The notes under the pieces are model-generated. The model saw only the letters and a list, made by a program, of their open reading frames with translations. It was not told the origin of the DNA and ran no database searches. Positions 59,437-64,000 of a stretch of 64,000 nt of DNA are shown one piece after another. The first letter of the stretch is position 1, and every line of letters starts with the position of its first letter. A program made the translations under genes and the position numbers. This DNA comes from Enterobacteriaceae bacterium RIT691. Its GTDB lineage: Bacteria > Pseudomonadota > Gammaproteobacteria > Enterobacterales > Enterobacteriaceae. The stretch is from the NCBI GenBank assembly GCA_009668205.1, contig WJYM01000003.1, positions 496,001 to 560,000 of the forward strand. The letters are read 5' to 3'.

Positions 59437-61329
59437 ATGAAAAATATTCGCATTTACACTTGTCACCACAAACCAAGTTCATTTTTATCATCAGAATTAA
59501 TTCATCCAATTCATGTAGGCAAACAGAATACTCTCAATGATATTGGATGTATTGGTGATAACACTGGGGATAATATTTCATTTAAAAACCCATTCTATTG
59601 TGAACTGACAGCCCATTATTGGGTCTGGAAAAATGCACCGGCAACCGATTTTGTCGGATTTATGCATTACCGCAGACATCTGAACTTCTCAGAAAAGCAG
59701 AATTTTGATGAAGATAATTGGGGAGTTGTAAATCACCCAGTTATTGACGAAGGGTATGAAAATCAGTTTGGATTAACTGATTCAGTAATTCAGAAAAGTA
59801 TTGAAGGGTATGACGTACTGCTGCCTAAAAAATGGTCTGTTCTCTCTGCAGGAAGCAAAAACAATCTCGATCATTATGATAAAGGTGAATTTTTACATCT
59901 TAAAGATTACCAGGAAGCCCTTGCAGTAGTAGAAGAAATATATCCAGCCTATAAAGCAGCAATTCAAAACTTTAACCAGGCTACCGATGGTTATTACACA
60001 AATATGTTTGTTATGCGACAAGACATGTTTGCTGATTACTCAGAATGGCTGTTCACTATTTTAGATAAACTTGAGCATCGAATCTCGATGAATAACTATA
60101 ATGCTCAGGAAAAACGAGTGATTGGGCATATCGCTGAGCGACTCTTTAATATTTACATCAATTACCAGCTGCAAGAAAAAAAACTAAAAATAAAAGAGTT
60201 GCAAAGAACGTTTGTATCAAGAGAAACGTTTAATGGAAAGCTAAAGTCTGTATTCACTTCTGCGACGCCAATCGTTATTAGCTTTGATGATAATTATGCG
60301 ATGAGTGGTGGAGCACTAATTAATTCAATTGTCAAAAATTCAGACAATGAAAAAAATTATGATATTGTTGTTCTTGAAAATAAAGTCAGCAGCTTAAATA
60401 AACAGCGACTCACGAGCCTGATATCATCACACAGTAACTTCTCGCTTCGCTTTTTTGACGTTAACGCATTTACTGAAATCAGTGGTGTCCATACGAGGGC
60501 TCACTTCAGTGCTTCAACGTATGCGCGTTTGTTTATTCCACAGTTATTCCGTGATTATTCAAAAGTGGTCTTCATAGACTCGGATACCGTGGTAAAGGCG
60601 GACCTTAGTACACTGTTAGATATTGATCTGGGTACGAATCTTGTTGCTGCTGTTAAAGATATCGTGATGGAAGGCTTTGTCAAATTTGGCGCTATGAGTG
60701 AGTCTGAAGATGGTGTTATGCCGGCAGAAACTTATCTTCAGAAAGTGCTTGGGATGTCAAACCCTGATGCCTATTTCCAGGCAGGCCTGATTGTGTTTAA
60801 TGTTGAGCAAATGGTTAAAGAAAACACATTCGCTGAGCTAATGAAAACACTCAAAGCCAAAAAGTACTGGTTCTTGGATCAGGATATCATGAACAAGGTG
60901 TTTTATGACAGAGTATTTGCGTTACCGCTCGAATGGAATGTCTACCATGGTAATGGCAATACGGATGATTTCTTCCCTAATCTGAAATTCTCAACGTATA
61001 TACGCTTCCTTGAAGCAAGAATGAATCCAAACATGATTCATTACGCGGGTGAAAATAAACCATGGAATACAGCAAAAGTTGATTTCTATGATGACTTTAT
61101 GATTAATTTAAAAAACACCCCATGGGAATTTGAGGTTTGCTATCGATTACTACCAGATTCATTGACTTCCGGCCGGGCAGGCCAGCGAGAAATAAATAAA
61201 GAATTACTGCCGACAAAGATTAAAAGGGCATTGATGCCATTTGTAAATAAATTTGCTCCAGTCGGTTCTGCAAGAAGAAATAAACTGGTAAAATATTACT
61301 ATAAAATTAGACGTTCCATCCATGGATAA
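59437..61329 (+). CDS. wbbM: WbbM, bifunctional galactan polymerase (GT111 + GT8)
   Basis: Makes the D-galactan I disaccharide repeat (galactopyranose and galactofuranose). The N-terminal half (about residues 1-255) is the former DUF4422, now GT111, a galactofuranosyltransferase, with GFMHYRRHLNFSE near residue 73. The C-terminal half (about 275-560) is GT8, with VVFIDSDTVVKADLSTLLDI holding the DSD metal motif and FLDQDIMNKVFYDRV. Length 630 fits Klebsiella WbbM. Base composition is clearly AT-rich. Confidence 0.9.
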   Translation: MKNIRIYTCHHKPSSFLSSELIHPIHVGKQNTLNDIGCIGDNTGDNISFKNPFYCELTAHYWVWKNAPATDFVGFMHYRRHLNFSEKQNFDEDNWGVVNHPVIDEGYENQFGLTDSVIQKSIEGYDVLLPKKWSVLSAGSKNNLDHYDKGEFLHLKDYQEALAVVEEIYPAYKAAIQNFNQATDGYYTNMFVMRQDMFADYSEWLFTILDKLEHRISMNNYNAQEKRVIGHIAERLFNIYINYQLQEKKLKIKELQRTFVSRETFNGKLKSVFTSATPIVISFDDNYAMSGGALINSIVKNSDNEKNYDIVVLENKVSSLNKQRLTSLISSHSNFSLRFFDVNAFTEISGVHTRAHFSASTYARLFIPQLFRDYSKVVFIDSDTVVKADLSTLLDIDLGTNLVAAVKDIVMEGFVKFGAMSESEDGVMPAETYLQKVLGMSNPDAYFQAGLIVFNVEQMVKENTFAELMKTLKAKKYWFLDQDIMNKVFYDRVFALPLEWNVYHGNGNTDDFFPNLKFSTYIRFLEARMNPNMIHYAGENKPWNTAKVDFYDDFMINLKNTPWEFEVCYRLLPDSLTSGRAGQREINKELLPTKIKRALMPFVNKFAPVGSARRNKLVKYYYKIRRSIHG

Positions 61330-63392
<2,063 letters not shown>

Positions 63393-63404
63393 GTGACGAT
63401 AGTA

Positions 63405-64000
63405 ATGAAAAAAATTTGTTATTTCATTAATTCCGACTGGTATTTTGAACTGCATTGGCTAGAACGAGCAAAAAAAGCAAAAGAACAAGGGTACGAAGTA
63501 CATATTATTACCAATTTTTTAGATGACAAAGTATGGCGGCGCTTTGACGAAAATGGATTTCATTGCCATGATATAAAAATTGATGCACAGTCATTCAGCC
63601 CTTTAAATTTTTTATCAACACTATTTTTATCTCGTAAGACAGTCAATAAAATTAAACCAAACGTCCTTCACTGTATCACTATCAAAGCATGCTTGATTGG
63701 GGGACTTATAGCGAAAGCAAATAATATACCGGTGATTCTTAGTTTTGTTGGTTTAGGTAGAGTTTTTATGGATGGAGGAAAAAGTATCAAATGTATAAGA
63801 AAAATAATACTTTCCCTTTATCGGTTTATTGTTAAAAATAAAAAATGTACTTTGATGTTTGAGCATGAAGATGACAAGCAAAAGCTATTATCTTTATTGA
63901 AAGTGAATGGGCTTCATACTGTAATTATCAATGGTGCTGGTGTTAATCCCGATGTATATCGTTATTCACTTGAGAATACAAATGTGAACCCTGTTGTATT
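63405..64000 (+). CDS. wbbO: WbbO, GT4 galactosyltransferase (cut by window end)
   Basis: The reverse of a gap: the plus strand is open from the ATG at 63405 to the window edge, about 198 residues. It begins MKKICYFINSDWYFELHWLE and includes VLHCITIKACLIGGLIAKAN and VIINGAGVNPDVYRY, the GT4 hinge motif. In Klebsiella O1/O2, WbbO adds the first galactoses to the lipid-linked GlcNAc made by WecA. A GTG at 63393, directly after the wbbN stop, is an in-frame alternative start. Identification rests on order and N-terminal fold. Confidence 0.82.
   Translation, partial: MKKICYFINSDWYFELHWLERAKKAKEQGYEVHIITNFLDDKVWRRFDENGFHCHDIKIDAQSFSPLNFLSTLFLSRKTVNKIKPNVLHCITIKACLIGGLIAKANNIPVILSFVGLGRVFMDGGKSIKCIRKIILSLYRFIVKNKKCTLMFEHEDDKQKLLSLLKVNGLHTVIINGAGVNPDVYRYSLENTNVNPVV

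Overview
The window is a stretch of an Enterobacteriaceae chromosome with the gene order of the E. coli K-12 2.1 Mb region, read in the opposite direction to the K-12 map: yegT-fbaB-yegS-cyaR-trhP(yegQ)-baeRS-mdtDCBA-yegD-alkA-dgcE(yegE)-udk-dcd-asmA-yegH-wza...wcaM-galF-gnd-ugd. Gene content (a complete colanic acid cluster, no gat genes, no yegP, and a Klebsiella-type O-antigen locus) fits an Enterobacter, Leclercia, Lelliottia, Kluyvera or Citrobacter-like member of the family. The genus cannot be fixed from the sequence alone. No tRNA, rRNA, insertion sequence, prophage or CRISPR array was seen.

1-28.5 kb, housekeeping and envelope stress. A truncated nucleoside permease (yegT), class I aldolase (fbaB), lipid kinase (yegS), the Hfq-dependent sRNA CyaR with its CRP site, the tRNA U34 hydroxylase trhP, then the BaeSR two-component system with the MdtABC(D) efflux operon it controls. 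Between mdtA and yegD lies a 480-bp gap containing an ERIC element and an Ibs/Sib type I toxin-antitoxin unit: a 19-residue hydrophobic peptide with a full-length antisense RNA. Next come yegD, alkA, an extra MFS transporter not in K-12, the diguanylate cyclase dgcE, udk, dcd, asmA and yegH.

28.5-52 kb, colanic acid. A 660-bp leader carries an RcsAB-like box and a JUMPstart/ops element, followed by export and kinase genes (wza, wzb, wzc), transferases and acetyltransferases (wcaA-F), GDP-fucose and GDP-mannose synthesis (gmd, fcl, gmm, wcaI, cpsB, cpsG), the initiating transferase and flippase (wcaJ, wzxC) and wcaK, wcaL, wcaM. Four intergenic repeats (three copies of one palindromic family and one ERIC) interrupt the operon, at borders between functional modules.

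52-64 kb, nucleotide sugars and O antigen. galF and gnd are neighbours with only about 285 bp between them, so the usual Wzx/Wzy O-antigen island is absent from its normal site; that gap holds a terminator and a possible 28-residue membrane microprotein. After ugd and the inverted uge, a visibly AT-rich operon with its own JUMPstart/ops element encodes wzm-wzt-wbbM-glf-wbbN-wbbO (the last cut by the window edge). This is the gene order of the Klebsiella D-galactan I (O1/O2 backbone) locus, an ABC-transporter-dependent O antigen. ugd and uge supply UDP-uronic acids, glf supplies UDP-galactofuranose, and galF/gnd are general sugar-metabolism neighbours. Both surface-polymer operons appear to be under RfaH antitermination.
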